Below, piece after piece: positions 1 through 8,863 of a stretch of DNA of 64,000 nucleotides; positions within the stretch are counted from its first letter, which is position 1, and each line of letters starts with the position of its first letter. This stretch comes from Variovorax sp. J22G73. Lineage in GTDB: Bacteria > Pseudomonadota > Gammaproteobacteria > Burkholderiales > Burkholderiaceae_C. The translations under genes and the position numbers were made by a program. The notes beneath the pieces were generated by a model. That model had not been told where the DNA came from, made no database searches, and saw only the letters and a program-made list of their open reading frames with translations. The stretch covers positions 682,001 to 746,000 of the forward strand of contig NZ_JASZYK010000001.1 in assembly GCF_030317035.1 (NCBI RefSeq). The letters run 5' to 3'.

Positions 1-139
1 CGTGCGCGGGCGACAGCGGATGCTGCGCGCTGAGGATCTGGTCGAGGTGCAGGTAGTCGCCGTAGCTCATGGACTTGCTGAAGTCCAGCTGCGCCTTCTC
101 TTCGTGGACGATGTGCTCGGGTGTCTTGTCGGTGGTCAT
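1..139 (-). CDS. kynA: Tryptophan 2,3-dioxygenase, N-terminal part (cut by window edge)
   Basis: Only the first 46 residues are inside the window, read on the minus strand from an ATG at 139. They contain the family-typical segment [19 protein letters not shown] (about residues 25-43). The enzyme is the heme protein that opens the indole ring of L-tryptophan to N-formylkynurenine, step one of the kynurenine pathway. It lies last in a minus-strand run after kynB and kynU, 16 nt behind a small exported protein gene. Heme ligands and the rest of the protein are outside the window. Confidence 0.88.
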   Translation of the reverse strand, partial: MTTDKTPEHIVHEEKAQLDFSKSMSYGDYLHLDQILSAQHPLSPAH

Positions 140-155
140 GATGTTGGCTGGCGGG

Positions 156-659
156 TCATCGCCAGACCACGGCGGTGTAGGAAGGCAGGCCCATGCCGGC
201 GTCTTTCTTCGGGTACACGAAGCGCACGGCCTCGCTCTTGCGCTTGAACTGCTGGTAGGTCTCGCCGCCCGGGATGCGGCCCTTTTCTGCCGGCACGTAG
301 CCGGTGTCGCGCGCTTCCTTCACGAGCTTGTCGAAGGCGGCCTTGTCGGTGGTCGAGAGCTGCACGCTGTTCTCGTCGGCGCGGCTTTCCACGTAGGTGG
401 ACTTCATCAGGTTGGTGGTCTGGCCGTCGACGAATTTCTCGTACTCGAGCATGCTGATTTCCTCGGTCACGGTCTTGTCGCGGTACGAGAAGCCCTGGCG
501 CTTGATTTCCTGGCGGAAGGCGTCGGGCGTGAGGGCCGCGAAGGCCTTCAGCTGCGGCAGGGTGAAGGTCGGCTGCTGCTGCGCGAACGCGAGCGCAGGC
601 GCGCTCAGCAGCAGCAACGGGGCCAGGGCGGCGAACAGCCGGCGTGTGATGTGCGTCAT
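156..659 (-). CDS. Exported protein of unknown function inside the kyn cluster
   Basis: This encodes 167 residues. Residues 1-26 form a clear Sec signal peptide (basic start, Leu/Ala-rich core, cleavage after AFA). The mature part is a soluble, mixed-charge protein with a conserved-looking C-terminus ([19 protein letters not shown]). I chose the ATG at 659 because the signal peptide begins there; the reading frame is open further upstream. There is no strong Shine-Dalgarno sequence. It lies between kynU (32 nt upstream) and kynA (16 nt downstream) on the same strand, so it is probably cotranscribed. I do not recognise a family. A periplasmic location is inferred. Confidence 0.7.
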   Translation of the reverse strand: MTHITRRLFAALAPLLLLSAPALAFAQQQPTFTLPQLKAFAALTPDAFRQEIKRQGFSYRDKTVTEEISMLEYEKFVDGQTTNLMKSTYVESRADENSVQLSTTDKAAFDKLVKEARDTGYVPAEKGRIPGGETYQQFKRKSEAVRFVYPKKDAGMGLPSYTAVVWR

Positions 660-691
660 GAAAAAGGGTGAAGAAAAGGGGAGCGCGCGGC

Positions 692-2002
692 TCAGGTGAC
701 TGCGTTCTTGCGGTTGAACTCTTCGCGCTTCCACTCGCCTGACTCGAGCACCTGCACCAGGTGCTCGACCGAGTTCCACACGTCCTCGAAGCCGATGTAC
801 AGCGGCGTGAAGCCGAAGCGCAGGATGTCGGGCATCTGCGAATCGCCGGCGCGGTAGTCGCCGATGACGCCGCGTGCAATCAGCGCCTGCACGATGGCGT
901 AGGCGCCCGAGCCGCCTTGCGGATCGTCAGGGTTCTCGCGGCTGAGGCACACCTGCGAACCACGCTGTGCGTGCTCGCGCGGCGTGACGAGCGACAGGCC
1001 TTGTCCGGCGCAGCGTTCTTCGACCAGCTCGATGAACAGGTCGGTCAGCGCGAGCGACTTGGTGCGCAGCGCGGCCATGGCACCGTTCGTGCCGTTGAAG
1101 GCTTCGGCGGCCAGCACGGTGTCGAGCCCGCACTCCAGGCCGGCCAGCGCGATGATGGGTTGCGTGCCGCACAGGTAGCGGCCCACGCCCGGAGCAGGGC
1201 GGTAGTGCGGTGTGAACTCGAAGGGCGCGGCGTGGCCCCACCAGCCGGACAGCGGTTGCTCGAACTGGCCCGCGTGCCGGGTGTTGACCCAGGCGAAAGC
1301 CGGCGCGCCGGGGCCGCCGTTCAGGTACTTGTAGCCGCAGCCGATGGCGTAGTCGGCATTGCTGTCGTTCAAGGCAACCGGCACGGCGCCGGCGCTGTGC
1401 GCCAGGTCCCACACCGTGAGCGCGCCCACCGCGTGCGCCGCGGCGGTGATGGCCTTCATGTCGTGCATGGCGCCGGTGCGGTAGTTGACGTGCGTCAGCA
1501 TGAGCACGGCGACTTCGTCGGTCAGCACCGAACCCGGGCCTTGCAGCTCGGCCGCGTCGATCAGCTTGAGCGAGAAGCCGCGCTCGCGGCACAGCGATTC
1601 GGCGATGTAGAGATCGGTCGGGAAGTTGCTGCGTTCGCTCACCACCAGCTTGCGGCCGCTGTCCTTCTGCTGCGACAGCGCCGCGAACAGCACCTTGTAG
1701 AGATTGACCGAGGTGCTGTCGGTGCACACCACTTCGCCGGGCGCGGCGCCGATCACGCGGGCCACCTTGTCGCCCAGGCGCTGCGGCAGGTCGAACCAGC
1801 TGGCGGTGTTCCACGAGCGGATCAGGCCTTCGCCCCATTCCTTGGTGACGACTTCGGCGATGCGCGCGGGCGCGGCCTTGGGCATCACGCCGAGCGAGTT
1901 GCCGTCGAGGTAGAGCACGCCCTCGGGCACGGTGAATTGGTCACGCAGGGCGCGCAGCGGGTCTTGCGCGTCGAGTGCGCGGCAGTCTGCAAGTGTCGTC
2001 AT
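692..2002 (-). CDS. kynU: Kynureninase
   Basis: This PLP enzyme of 436 residues cleaves L-kynurenine to anthranilate and L-alanine. Visible features are the fold-type I N-terminus ([12 protein letters not shown] near 31-42), the aspartate of [10 protein letters not shown] near 198-207 and the PLP lysine K225 in [10 protein letters not shown]. Length matches the family, at just over 400 residues. The ATG at 2002 was chosen because it matches the usual N-terminus; upstream codons look non-coding. It follows kynB by 10 nt, so the two are almost certainly cotranscribed. With kynA and kynB it forms the tryptophan-to-anthranilate route. Confidence 0.96.
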   Translation of the reverse strand: MTTLADCRALDAQDPLRALRDQFTVPEGVLYLDGNSLGVMPKAAPARIAEVVTKEWGEGLIRSWNTASWFDLPQRLGDKVARVIGAAPGEVVCTDSTSVNLYKVLFAALSQQKDSGRKLVVSERSNFPTDLYIAESLCRERGFSLKLIDAAELQGPGSVLTDEVAVLMLTHVNYRTGAMHDMKAITAAAHAVGALTVWDLAHSAGAVPVALNDSNADYAIGCGYKYLNGGPGAPAFAWVNTRHAGQFEQPLSGWWGHAAPFEFTPHYRPAPGVGRYLCGTQPIIALAGLECGLDTVLAAEAFNGTNGAMAALRTKSLALTDLFIELVEERCAGQGLSLVTPREHAQRGSQVCLSRENPDDPQGGSGAYAIVQALIARGVIGDYRAGDSQMPDILRFGFTPLYIGFEDVWNSVEHLVQVLESGEWKREEFNRKNAVT

Positions 2003-2012
2003 AGGGCAGGTT

Positions 2013-2663
2013 TCAGCGATGGAGTTCGCGCAGCACGGCGCGAACGGGGGAGGCATCGGCGCTGACCAGCTTCAGCGGCAGCGCGATGAGTTCGTAGTCG
2101 CCCTCGGGCACGTCGTCGAGCACGAGGTTCTCGAGCACGCGCAGGTCGAGGCGGCGAATGCGTTGGTGGCTTTCCAGCGTCTTGCTGTCGGCCGGGTCGA
2201 TGCTGGCGGTGTCGATGCCGATGAGCTTCACGCCCATGGCGGCCAGGCGCTCGACCGTTTGCGGTGCGTAGGCCGCCAGCTGCGGGTCCCAGCGGTCGAT
2301 CGGCATGGTGGTGTAGGTGCGCACCAGCACGCGCGGCGGCAGCCGGCTGTCGACGGCGTGGGCAATGTGCTCCCACTCGATGAGCGGGCCCTTCTCGATC
2401 GCATGGATCACGCGGCAGGGGCCGAGGAAGGGCGCGAGATCGACATGGCCGATGGCCTGGCCTTCGGGGTCGTAGTGCAGCGGCGCGTCGGCGTGCGCGC
2501 CGACGTGGGGCGAGAGCCTGATCTCGCTGACGTTCACCGGGCAGCCCGGCGAAATGGTCGCGGCCCAGCGCTGCTGGTAGGGCGTGTCGCCGGGAAACAC
2601 CGGCGTGCCTTCATGCACGGGCGGCGAAATGTCCCAGATGCGTTGCGGGTGTGAGGAAGCCAT
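2013..2663 (-). CDS. kynB: Kynurenine formamidase (arylformamidase)
   Basis: The protein has 216 residues and belongs to the metal-dependent cyclase-like family. It hydrolyses N-formylkynurenine to kynurenine and formate. The metal-binding motif HxxxHxD is present as H53, H57 and D59 ([13 protein letters not shown]), and the N-terminal [19 protein letters not shown] is typical of bacterial KynB. It is the first kyn gene of the minus-strand cluster, 10 nt upstream of kynU. A 74-nt gap separates it from the YkgJ-type gene, so it could have its own promoter there. No dedicated regulator gene is adjacent. Confidence 0.95.
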   Translation of the reverse strand: MASSHPQRIWDISPPVHEGTPVFPGDTPYQQRWAATISPGCPVNVSEIRLSPHVGAHADAPLHYDPEGQAIGHVDLAPFLGPCRVIHAIEKGPLIEWEHIAHAVDSRLPPRVLVRTYTTMPIDRWDPQLAAYAPQTVERLAAMGVKLIGIDTASIDPADSKTLESHQRIRRLDLRVLENLVLDDVPEGDYELIALPLKLVSADASPVRAVLRELHR

Positions 2664-2737
2664 GGCGCGAAGTTAGCGCCGGCCGAGGGGTCGTGGTGTC
2701 GGTTATTTCCAACACAGCACGTGACGAGTTGATCGGG

Positions 2738-3070
2738 TCAGTGCAGCGAGGACGGCAAGGACACCGAAGAAAACGGAGGCAACCCGTGGCGCGCGCGGGC
2801 GCGTTCGCAGGCGTCGCTGCCGGACTGCAGCTCGTGGCAGGGGTTGGGGCGCCATTCGTAGATGCCGCAGCCCACGGACTGGCCGATCTTGCCGGTGAGG
2901 GCGGCGCAGCGCATGGGCGTGTGGTCGGTGCCGCGCATGCGGCAGATGGCGTCGTTCACCTCGACGGCCAGGCCCGACGGCACCCTGCCGCCGTTGTCGT
3001 CGAGCTCGTGCACGCTGAAGTCGACACGGTAGCTGGCGCAGCAGGCGCCGCATTGCTGGCAATCGGACAT
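2738..3070 (-). CDS. YkgJ family cysteine cluster protein
   Basis: This encodes 110 residues with the N-terminal cluster C4xxC7xxC10C11 (CQQCGACC) and further cysteines near 43, 55, 68 and 78 (QSVGCGIYEWRPNPCHE). The pattern identifies the YkgJ/UPF0153 group, presumed to bind zinc or an iron-sulfur cluster. The function is unknown. It lies 43 nt downstream of argF and upstream of kynB on the same strand. The sequence gives no hint of a link to either pathway, and family members occur in many contexts. Confidence 0.82.
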   Translation of the reverse strand: MSDCQQCGACCASYRVDFSVHELDDNGGRVPSGLAVEVNDAICRMRGTDHTPMRCAALTGKIGQSVGCGIYEWRPNPCHELQSGSDACERARARHGLPPFSSVSLPSSLH

Positions 3071-3113
3071 GCGGCGGCCGGCTGTGTGTTGCTCGTGACG
3101 TTCGGTCTGACGC

Positions 3114-4067
3114 TCAGAGCCTGCCGAGCAGCAGGAACTCCATCAGCGCCTTTTGGGCATGCAGCCGGTTTTCGGCCTCGTCCCACACCACCGACTGCGG
3201 GCCGTCGATGACCTCGGCCTGCACCTCTTCGCCGCGGTGGGCGGGCAGGCAGTGCATGAAGAGGGCGTCGGGCTGGGCCGCGCGCATCATGTCCTCGTCG
3301 ACGCACCAGTCGGCGAAGGCCTTGCGGCGGGCCTCGTTCTCGGCTTCGTAGCCCATGCTGGTCCACACGTCGGTGGTGACCAGGTCGGCGCCGCGGCAGG
3401 CTTCCATCGGGTCCTTGAAGACCTTGTAGCTGTCGCCCGAGCGGATGCCTGCGATCGACTGGTCGACCTCGTAGCCGCTGGGCGTGCTCACGTGCACCGT
3501 AAAGCCCAGGATCTCTGCCGCCTGCAGCCAGGTGTTGGCCATGTTGTTGCCGTCGCCCACCCACGCCACGGTCTTGCCCTGGATGGAACCGCGGTGCTCG
3601 ATGTACGTGAAGATGTCCGCCAATATCTGGCAGGGATGGAACTCGTTGGTCAGGCCGTTGATGACGGGCACGCGCGAGTGCGCGGCGAAGGTGTCGATCT
3701 TGGTCTGCTCGTAGGTGCGGATCATCACCAGGTCAACCATGCGGCTGATGACCTTGGCGCTGTCCTCGATGGGCTCGGCACGCCCGAGCTGGCTGTCGCC
3801 CGTGGTCAGGTGCACCACGCTGCCGCCGAGCTGGTACATGCCGGCCTCGAAGCTCACGCGGGTGCGCGTGCTGGCCTTCTCGAAGATCATGGCCATCGTG
3901 CGGTCGGTCAGCGGCTGGTGCTTCTCGTAGGTCTTGAACTTCTTCTTGATGACCGCCATGCGGTCGAACAAATAGACGTACTCGTCGGCCGTGAGGTCCG
4001 AGAACTGCAGGTAGTGCCGGATGGCGTGCGGCGACGTGGTGGCGGCGGTTGTCGAGGCGGTCGTCAT
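3114..4067 (-). CDS. argF: Ornithine carbamoyltransferase
   Basis: This 317-residue cytosolic enzyme makes citrulline from ornithine and carbamoyl phosphate in arginine biosynthesis. The carbamoyl-phosphate motif STRTR lies near residue 67, HPCQ near 146, and the catalytic HCLPAHRGEE near 276. The ATG at 4067 overlaps the argD stop codon (ATGA arrangement), which indicates translational coupling. The reading frame stays open upstream into the argD region, but that is a shadow of argD. N-terminal residues 1-14 are Thr/Ala-rich and less conserved. Confidence 0.96.
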   Translation of the reverse strand: MTTASTTAATTSPHAIRHYLQFSDLTADEYVYLFDRMAVIKKKFKTYEKHQPLTDRTMAMIFEKASTRTRVSFEAGMYQLGGSVVHLTTGDSQLGRAEPIEDSAKVISRMVDLVMIRTYEQTKIDTFAAHSRVPVINGLTNEFHPCQILADIFTYIEHRGSIQGKTVAWVGDGNNMANTWLQAAEILGFTVHVSTPSGYEVDQSIAGIRSGDSYKVFKDPMEACRGADLVTTDVWTSMGYEAENEARRKAFADWCVDEDMMRAAQPDALFMHCLPAHRGEEVQAEVIDGPQSVVWDEAENRLHAQKALMEFLLLGRL

Positions 4068-5272
4068 TGGGCGGCAGGCTCCGACAGGAAGTTTTTGACG
4101 ATGGGCGCCAGGATGGCGACGATTTCGTCGGCCTCGGCAATGCTCAGGATGAGCGGGGGCACGAGGCGAATGACCTTGTCGGCCGTCACGCTCAGCAGCA
4201 GGCCGGCGTCGCAGGCGCGGTTCAGGATCGCGCCGCAGGGGCGGTCGAGCTCGATGCCCAGCATCAGGCCCTGGCCGCGGATGTCGCTCACGCCCGGCAG
4301 CTCGCCGATCTCGCGCTCCAGCGCCGCCTTCAGGTGGGCGCCGACGGTGGCGGCGTTCTCGAGCAGCTTGTGCTCTTCCATGATGCGGATGGTTTCCACA
4401 CCGGCGCGCATGGCCAGCGGATTGCCGCCGAACGTGGTGCCGTGGTTGCCCGGCCCGAAGATGTTGGCGGCCTTGGGGCCGGCCACCACGGCGCCGATGG
4501 GCACGCCCGAGCCCAGGCCCTTGGCCAGCGGCATCACGTCGGGCTTGATGCCCGCCCACTGGTGGGCGAACCACTTGCCGGTGCGGCCCATGCCGCACTG
4601 CACTTCGTCGATCATCATGAGCCAGTCGCGCTCGTCGCACAGGGCGCGCACCTGCTTGAGGTATTCGACGCGCATCGGGTGGATGCCGCCTTCGCCCTGG
4701 ATGGTCTCGAAGAACACGGCGACCACGTTGGGGTTGCCTTCGGTGGCCTTCTTCAGCGCTTCGATGTCGTTCAGCGGCACGCGGATGAAGCCCTCGACCA
4801 GCGGGCCGAAGCCGGCCTGCACCTTGGGGTTGCCAGTGGCCGACAGGGTGGCGATGCTCCGGCCGTGGAAGGCGGCTTCGTACACGACGATCTCGGGGCG
4901 CTCGATGCCCTTGTCGTGGCCGAACTTGCGCGCCAGCTTCAGGGCGGCTTCGTTGGCTTCGAGGCCGGTGGAGCAGAAGAAGGCGTTGGTGAGGCCGGAC
5001 AGCTCGGTCAGCTTGGCGGCCAGTTGCTCCTGGCCGGGCACGTGGTAGTAGTTGGAGCTGTGGATCAGCTTGGTCAGCTGGTCGTGCAGGGCGGGCACCA
5101 GCTCGGGGTGGTTGTGGCCCAGCGTGTTCACGGCGATGCCGCCGAGGCCGTCGATGTAGGCCTTGCCCGTGGTGTCCCACACTCGGCAGCCCTGGCCGTG
5201 CGACAGCGCGATCGGCAGGCGACCGTAGGTGTTCATGACGTGGGGCGAGGTGGGCTGGGCAGTGGCGCTCAT
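4064..5272 (-). CDS. argD: Acetylornithine aminotransferase
   Basis: This class-III PLP aminotransferase of 402 residues converts N-acetylglutamate semialdehyde to N-acetylornithine; many homologues also act on succinyldiaminopimelate. PLP lysine K251 lies in LAKGLGSGVPIG, with the preceding IDEVQCGMGRTG loop. The ATG at 5272 has GGAG about 9 nt upstream and gives the usual N-terminus; an earlier in-frame ATG at 5344 lies in the divergent intergenic region. argF follows with a 4-nt overlap. Confidence 0.95.
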   Translation of the reverse strand: MSATAQPTSPHVMNTYGRLPIALSHGQGCRVWDTTGKAYIDGLGGIAVNTLGHNHPELVPALHDQLTKLIHSSNYYHVPGQEQLAAKLTELSGLTNAFFCSTGLEANEAALKLARKFGHDKGIERPEIVVYEAAFHGRSIATLSATGNPKVQAGFGPLVEGFIRVPLNDIEALKKATEGNPNVVAVFFETIQGEGGIHPMRVEYLKQVRALCDERDWLMMIDEVQCGMGRTGKWFAHQWAGIKPDVMPLAKGLGSGVPIGAVVAGPKAANIFGPGNHGTTFGGNPLAMRAGVETIRIMEEHKLLENAATVGAHLKAALEREIGELPGVSDIRGQGLMLGIELDRPCGAILNRACDAGLLLSVTADKVIRLVPPLILSIAEADEIVAILAPIVKNFLSEPAAQ

Positions 5273-5383
5273 TCGGTATCTCCAGTAAGGGAGCACGAAT
5301 TCTAGGCGCGCGATTTGACGGCTTCGTTGAGGATTGCGCATCACAGCAATGCCCGATGTTCAGGATGCAAAAAGTGGCGCGGA

Positions 5384-5389
5384 TACAAT
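5384..5389 (+). promoter_or_regulatory. Putative -10 element upstream of the DUF3579 gene
   Basis: TACAAT stands out in GC-rich sequence, 44 nt before the ATG at 5434. No convincing -35 box is seen at 16-18 nt. The region 5273-5433 separates the divergent argD and DUF3579 genes and must carry both promoters. Confidence 0.35.
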
Positions 5390-5433
5390 CGCTTGCTGCA
5401 CCGCAGCACCTGTTCCGGTCGCCTCAATCAACG

Positions 5434-5835
5434 ATGATTTCCCCCACAGCCAAAGAAATCTTCATCCAGGGCATCACCCGCGATGGCCGGACCTTTCGCC
5501 CGAGCGATTGGGCCGAGCGCCTTGCCGGCGTCATGAGCTCCTTTCGCCCCGGTGGCGCCTTTCCGGGCAGCTACCTGAGCTATTCCCCCTGGTGCGTGCC
5601 CACGTCCATCAACGGCGTGAAGTGCGTGATCGTCAACCGCGACCTGCGCGACGCCGAGCCCATGGCCTGGGACTTCTGCGTGAACTTCGCCAAGGACAAC
5701 GACCTGCAGGTGTCCGAGGTGTCGCCGGCTCCGCCCGCGCCCGCCATGCCCAAGGCCGCGCAAACGCCGGTGGCCGCCACAGTGCGTTCGGACCCGGTCG
5801 CCCCCGTGATCCCGGTCGAGCCGCCCAAGCCCTGA
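5434..5835 (+). CDS. DUF3579 domain-containing protein
   Basis: The protein has 133 residues. Residues 1-90 match my picture of the betaproteobacterial DUF3579 family (IFIQGITRDGRTFRPSDWAERL, then FRPGGAFPGSYLSYSPWCVP). Residues 95-133 are a Pro/Ala-rich tail (PVIPVEPPKP at the end). The start ATG at 5434 was chosen because the domain begins there; longer in-frame starts at 5356 give unrelated residues. Function is unknown. It is divergent from argD, and family members are often found next to argD in Burkholderiales (from memory). A strong hairpin terminator follows. Confidence 0.85.
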   Translation: MISPTAKEIFIQGITRDGRTFRPSDWAERLAGVMSSFRPGGAFPGSYLSYSPWCVPTSINGVKCVIVNRDLRDAEPMAWDFCVNFAKDNDLQVSEVSPAPPAPAMPKAAQTPVAATVRSDPVAPVIPVEPPKP

Positions 5836-5851
5836 AAACCGAGCGCCCATG

Positions 5852-5877
5852 AAAAAACCGCCCGAAGGCGGTTTTTT
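5852..5877. terminator. Bidirectional intrinsic terminator between DUF3579 and rpsT
   Basis: The stem AAAAAACCGCC / GGCGGTTTTTT closes on the tetraloop CGAA. Both strands end in a T-run, so the hairpin can serve the DUF3579 gene on the plus strand and rpsT on the minus strand. Confidence 0.88.
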
Positions 5878-5948
5878 ACACTTTGCTGCAGCGCACCCCG
5901 ATCAAACGGCGGACCGGAGAATTCCGGTCCGGGCTTGCCTGACAGGTG

Positions 5949-6263
5949 TCAGGCGGCTGCCTTTTCAGGCGCGAGGGCGAGGGCCTTGACCTTGGCCGAC
6001 AGGCGGCTCTTGTCGCGGGCTGCCTTGTTCTTGTGGAAGATGCCCTTGTCGGCGACGGTGTCGACGATGCTCTGGGCCTTCGCGAACAGTTCGCTTGCCT
6101 TGGTCTTGTCGCCAGCCAGAACAGCCTTTTCGACGTTCTTGACAGCGGTACGGTATTTGGAGCGCAGCGAGGTGTTCGCAGCGTTGAGCTTGGTGTCCTG
6201 GCGGACGCGCTTACGGCCGGAGGCGAGGCGCGGGTTCTTTTTCTTGGGCTTGGCGGATGCCAT
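5949..6263 (-). CDS. rpsT: 30S ribosomal protein S20
   Basis: This 104-residue, Lys/Arg/Ala-rich protein begins [19 protein letters not shown] and contains the typical [11 protein letters not shown] end. It binds the 5' and 3' minor domains of 16S rRNA in the small subunit. The Shine-Dalgarno AAGGAAT precedes the ATG at 6263 well. It is slightly longer than the usual 87-95 residues because of an Ala-rich tail. The gene is monocistronic, with its own promoter and the hairpin at 5852-5877 downstream. Confidence 0.97.
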
Positions 6264-6307
6264 GATTTATTCCTTAGGTGTCTGAGGATGATGCAGCAAA
6301 GCCTTCC

Positions 6308-6336
6308 ATTATAGGCCGGGTTGGCGGTTTTGCCCA
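6308..6336 (-). promoter_or_regulatory. Sigma-70 promoter of rpsT
   Basis: On the minus strand TGGGCA (6331-6336), a 17-nt spacer and a perfect TATAAT (6308-6313) precede rpsT. Transcription would begin near 6300, giving a leader of about 37 nt before the ATG. Confidence 0.72.
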
Positions 6337-6402
6337 ATCCGGCGGCGAATCGGGCCGTTTCGGGGCCGTCTCTCCTGGCGTCGGGCCCTACACTCGGCCC
6401 CC

Positions 6403-7956
6403 GTGTCACTGCTCAAATCCGCTTCCACCGTCTCCCTGCTGACCCTCGCTTCGCGGATCACGGGCCTCGTGCGCGACGTGCTCTTCGCCTCGGTCTTCGG
6501 CGTCAGCGCGCTGACCGACGCCTTCAACGTCGCGTTTCGCATTCCCAACCTGTTTCGCCGGGTGTTCGGCGAAGGCGCCTTCAGCCAAGCCTTCGTGCCG
6601 GTGCTGGCCGCGCGCAAGACCGAAGCCGGGCAGGAGGGCGCCCAGCAGCTCATCGACCACGTCGCCACGCTGCTGACCTGGACCCTGGTGATCGTGTGCG
6701 TGGCCGGCGTGGCCGGCGCGCCGCTCCTGGTCTGGGCCATGGCCAGCGGGCTGCCGGGGTTCGACGCGGCCGTGGTCATGACGCGCTGGATGTTCCCCTA
6801 CATCGGCTTCATGTCGCTGGTGGCGCTGGCGGGCGGCATCCTGAACACCTGGCGCAAGTTCGCCGTGCCGGCGGCGTCGCCGGTGTTGCTCAACATCGCG
6901 TTGATCCTGTCGATTTCGCTCGGCGCGCCGCTGTTTCGCCGCTGGGGCATCGAGCCCATCTATGCGCAGTGCATGGGCGTGCTGGTGGGCGGCGTGCTGC
7001 AGCTGGGCCTGCAGATTCCGGCGCTGCGCAAGCTCGGGCTGATGCCGCGCGTGGGCGCGAGCTTCAAGGCGCTGCGCACCGCGTGGGCCGACCCAACCAC
7101 CCGCAAGGTGCTCAAGCTGATGCTGCCGGCGCTGCTGGGCGTGAGCGTGGCGCAGATATCGCTGCTCATCAACACGCAGATTGCCTCGCACCTGGCCGAG
7201 GGCAGCGTCACCTGGATCACCAATGCCGACCGGCTGATGGAGTTCCCCACCGCCATGCTCGGCGTGGCGCTGGGCGTCATCCTGATGCCGCAGCTGGCCA
7301 TGGCCCGCGCCGCGAAGGACGACGCGCGCTATTCGTCGCTGCTCGACTGGGGCCTGCGGCTGGTGGTGCTGCTGTCGGCGCCCTGCGCCGTCGCGTTGCT
7401 GCTGTTCGCCAAGCCGCTGGTGGCGGTGCTGTTCCACAACGGCGCGTACAAGGCGGTCGACGTCGACCACACCACGCTGGCGCTGATGGGCTACGGCGTG
7501 GGGCTCGTCGGCATCGTGGCGGTGAAGGTGCTGGCGCCGGGCTACTACGCCAAGCACGACACCCGCACGCCCATGCTCATCGCCGTGGGCGTGCTGGTGC
7601 TCACGCAGGTGCTCAATTTCTTCCTGGTGCCGGTGTTCCAGCACGCTGCGCTGACGCTGACCATCGCCATCGGCGCGCTGGTCAACTCGACCTGGCTGCT
7701 GGTCGGCCTGAAGCGCCGCGGCAGCTACAAGCCCGAGCCGGGCTGGGGCAAGTTCGCGCTGCAGGTGCTCACGGGCACGCTGGTGCTGGCCGCGCTGCTG
7801 GCTTGGGGCTCGCAGCATTTCGACTGGATCGGCCTGCGCGAGCACCGCCTGGCGCGCATCGGCCTGCTCGCCGCGCTGGTCGCCGGCGCCGCGCTGCTGT
7901 ATTTCGCCGTGCTCGCGGCGGTGGGCGTGCGGCTGCGCAGCTTCATGCGGCGCTGA
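6403..7956 (+). CDS. murJ: Lipid II flippase MurJ
   Basis: This 517-residue polytopic membrane protein of the MOP exporter superfamily flips lipid II across the inner membrane for peptidoglycan synthesis. The N-terminal SRITGLVRDVLFASVFG and AFRIPNLFRRVFGEGAFSQAFVP are MurJ hallmarks. About 13-14 hydrophobic helices are visible. The start is GTG at 6403; there is no Shine-Dalgarno sequence, and a -10-like TACACT (6389-6394) ends 8 nt before the GTG, so the mRNA may be nearly leaderless. The neighbours are rpsT (divergent) and a SirB1-like gene. Confidence 0.95.
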   Translation: MSLLKSASTVSLLTLASRITGLVRDVLFASVFGVSALTDAFNVAFRIPNLFRRVFGEGAFSQAFVPVLAARKTEAGQEGAQQLIDHVATLLTWTLVIVCVAGVAGAPLLVWAMASGLPGFDAAVVMTRWMFPYIGFMSLVALAGGILNTWRKFAVPAASPVLLNIALILSISLGAPLFRRWGIEPIYAQCMGVLVGGVLQLGLQIPALRKLGLMPRVGASFKALRTAWADPTTRKVLKLMLPALLGVSVAQISLLINTQIASHLAEGSVTWITNADRLMEFPTAMLGVALGVILMPQLAMARAAKDDARYSSLLDWGLRLVVLLSAPCAVALLLFAKPLVAVLFHNGAYKAVDVDHTTLALMGYGVGLVGIVAVKVLAPGYYAKHDTRTPMLIAVGVLVLTQVLNFFLVPVFQHAALTLTIAIGALVNSTWLLVGLKRRGSYKPEPGWGKFALQVLTGTLVLAALLAWGSQHFDWIGLREHRLARIGLLAALVAGAALLYFAVLAAVGVRLRSFMRR

Positions 7957-7977
7957 GGCCGCATCCCCCGCCAATCC

Positions 7978-8006
7978 TTGACGCTCCGGGCGGGCTCCTC
8001 TACAAA
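7978..8006 (+). promoter_or_regulatory. Sigma-70 promoter of the SirB1-like gene
   Basis: TTGACG (7978-7983), a 17-nt spacer and TACAAA (8001-8006) form a good sigma-70 promoter. The -10 box ends only 5 nt before the ATG at 8012, so transcription should begin at or next to the start codon. Confidence 0.62.
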
Positions 8007-8011
8007 GACAC

Positions 8012-8863
8012 ATGACGTTCAGCTTTCAGCTTCCCACCGCACTGGAGTATTTCGAATCGCTGGTACGCAGCGACGATCACTTTCCGCTGCTCGAGGCCGC
8101 CGCCAGCCTGGCGCAAGACGAGTACCCCGAACTCGACGTGCAGCAGGTGCTCGGCGACGTCGACCAGCTGCTGGCGCGCCTGAAGCGCCGCCTGCCCAGC
8201 GACGCCGCACCGCTGGCGCGCCTGCGGGCGCTGAACCAGTTCTTCTTCAGCGACCTGAGCTTCGGCGGCAATGTCAACGACTACTACGACCCCGACAACA
8301 GCTACCTGAACGCCGTGCTGCGCACCCGCCGCGGCATTCCGATCTCGCTGGCCGTGCTCTGGATGGAGCTGGCGCAGGGCCTGGGCCTGCAGGCGCGGGG
8401 CGTCGGTTTCCCGGGCCACTTCATGTTGAAGGTGACGCTGCCCAAGGGGCAGGTGGTGATCGACCCGTTCACCGGCAAGTCGCTCTCGCGCGAGGAACTC
8501 GGCGAGCGGCTGGAGCCCTACAAGCGCAGCAACGGCCTGGTCGGCGACTTCGACGTGCCGCTGGGCCTGTACCTGCAGCCGGCCAGCTCGCGCGAGATCA
8601 TCGCCCGCATGCTGCGCAACCTGAAGGAAGTGCACCAGGCGCAGGAAGACTGGCAACGCGTCATCGCCGTGCAAGACCGCCTGGTGGTGCTGCTGCCCAG
8701 CGCCTGGGGCGAATACCGCGACCGCGGTATCGCGCATGCCGAGCAGGGCAACACCGCCCAGGCCGTGCGCGACCTGGAAACCTACCTGGCCAAGGCGGAA
8801 GACGCGCTGGACATCGACCTGATCGCCGAGCGCGTCGCCACCCTGCGCCGACTGGCCAGCTGA
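8012..8863 (+). CDS. SirB1 family protein (transglutaminase-like plus TPR)
   Basis: This encodes 283 residues. Residues about 60-170 carry the SirB1/transglutaminase-like core (LNQFFFSDLSFGGN, YYDPDNSYLNAVLRTRRGIPISLAVLWMEL, GVGFPGHFMLK, VIDPFTGK). Residues about 200-270 are TPR-like helices. The classical transglutaminase cysteine position appears as Ser in IPISLAV, as is usual in this family. Molecular role is unknown; the name comes from an old Salmonella locus. The stop codon overlaps the next gene's ATG (TGATG). Confidence 0.85.
   Translation: MTFSFQLPTALEYFESLVRSDDHFPLLEAAASLAQDEYPELDVQQVLGDVDQLLARLKRRLPSDAAPLARLRALNQFFFSDLSFGGNVNDYYDPDNSYLNAVLRTRRGIPISLAVLWMELAQGLGLQARGVGFPGHFMLKVTLPKGQVVIDPFTGKSLSREELGERLEPYKRSNGLVGDFDVPLGLYLQPASSREIIARMLRNLKEVHQAQEDWQRVIAVQDRLVVLLPSAWGEYRDRGIAHAEQGNTAQAVRDLETYLAKAEDALDIDLIAERVATLRRLAS

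Noticed and set aside
3114..5180. Long 688-codon open frame on the minus strand covering argF and most of argD
   Set aside because: Only the argF part has a believable protein. The upstream part is a shadow frame of argD; the two genes overlap by ATGA instead.
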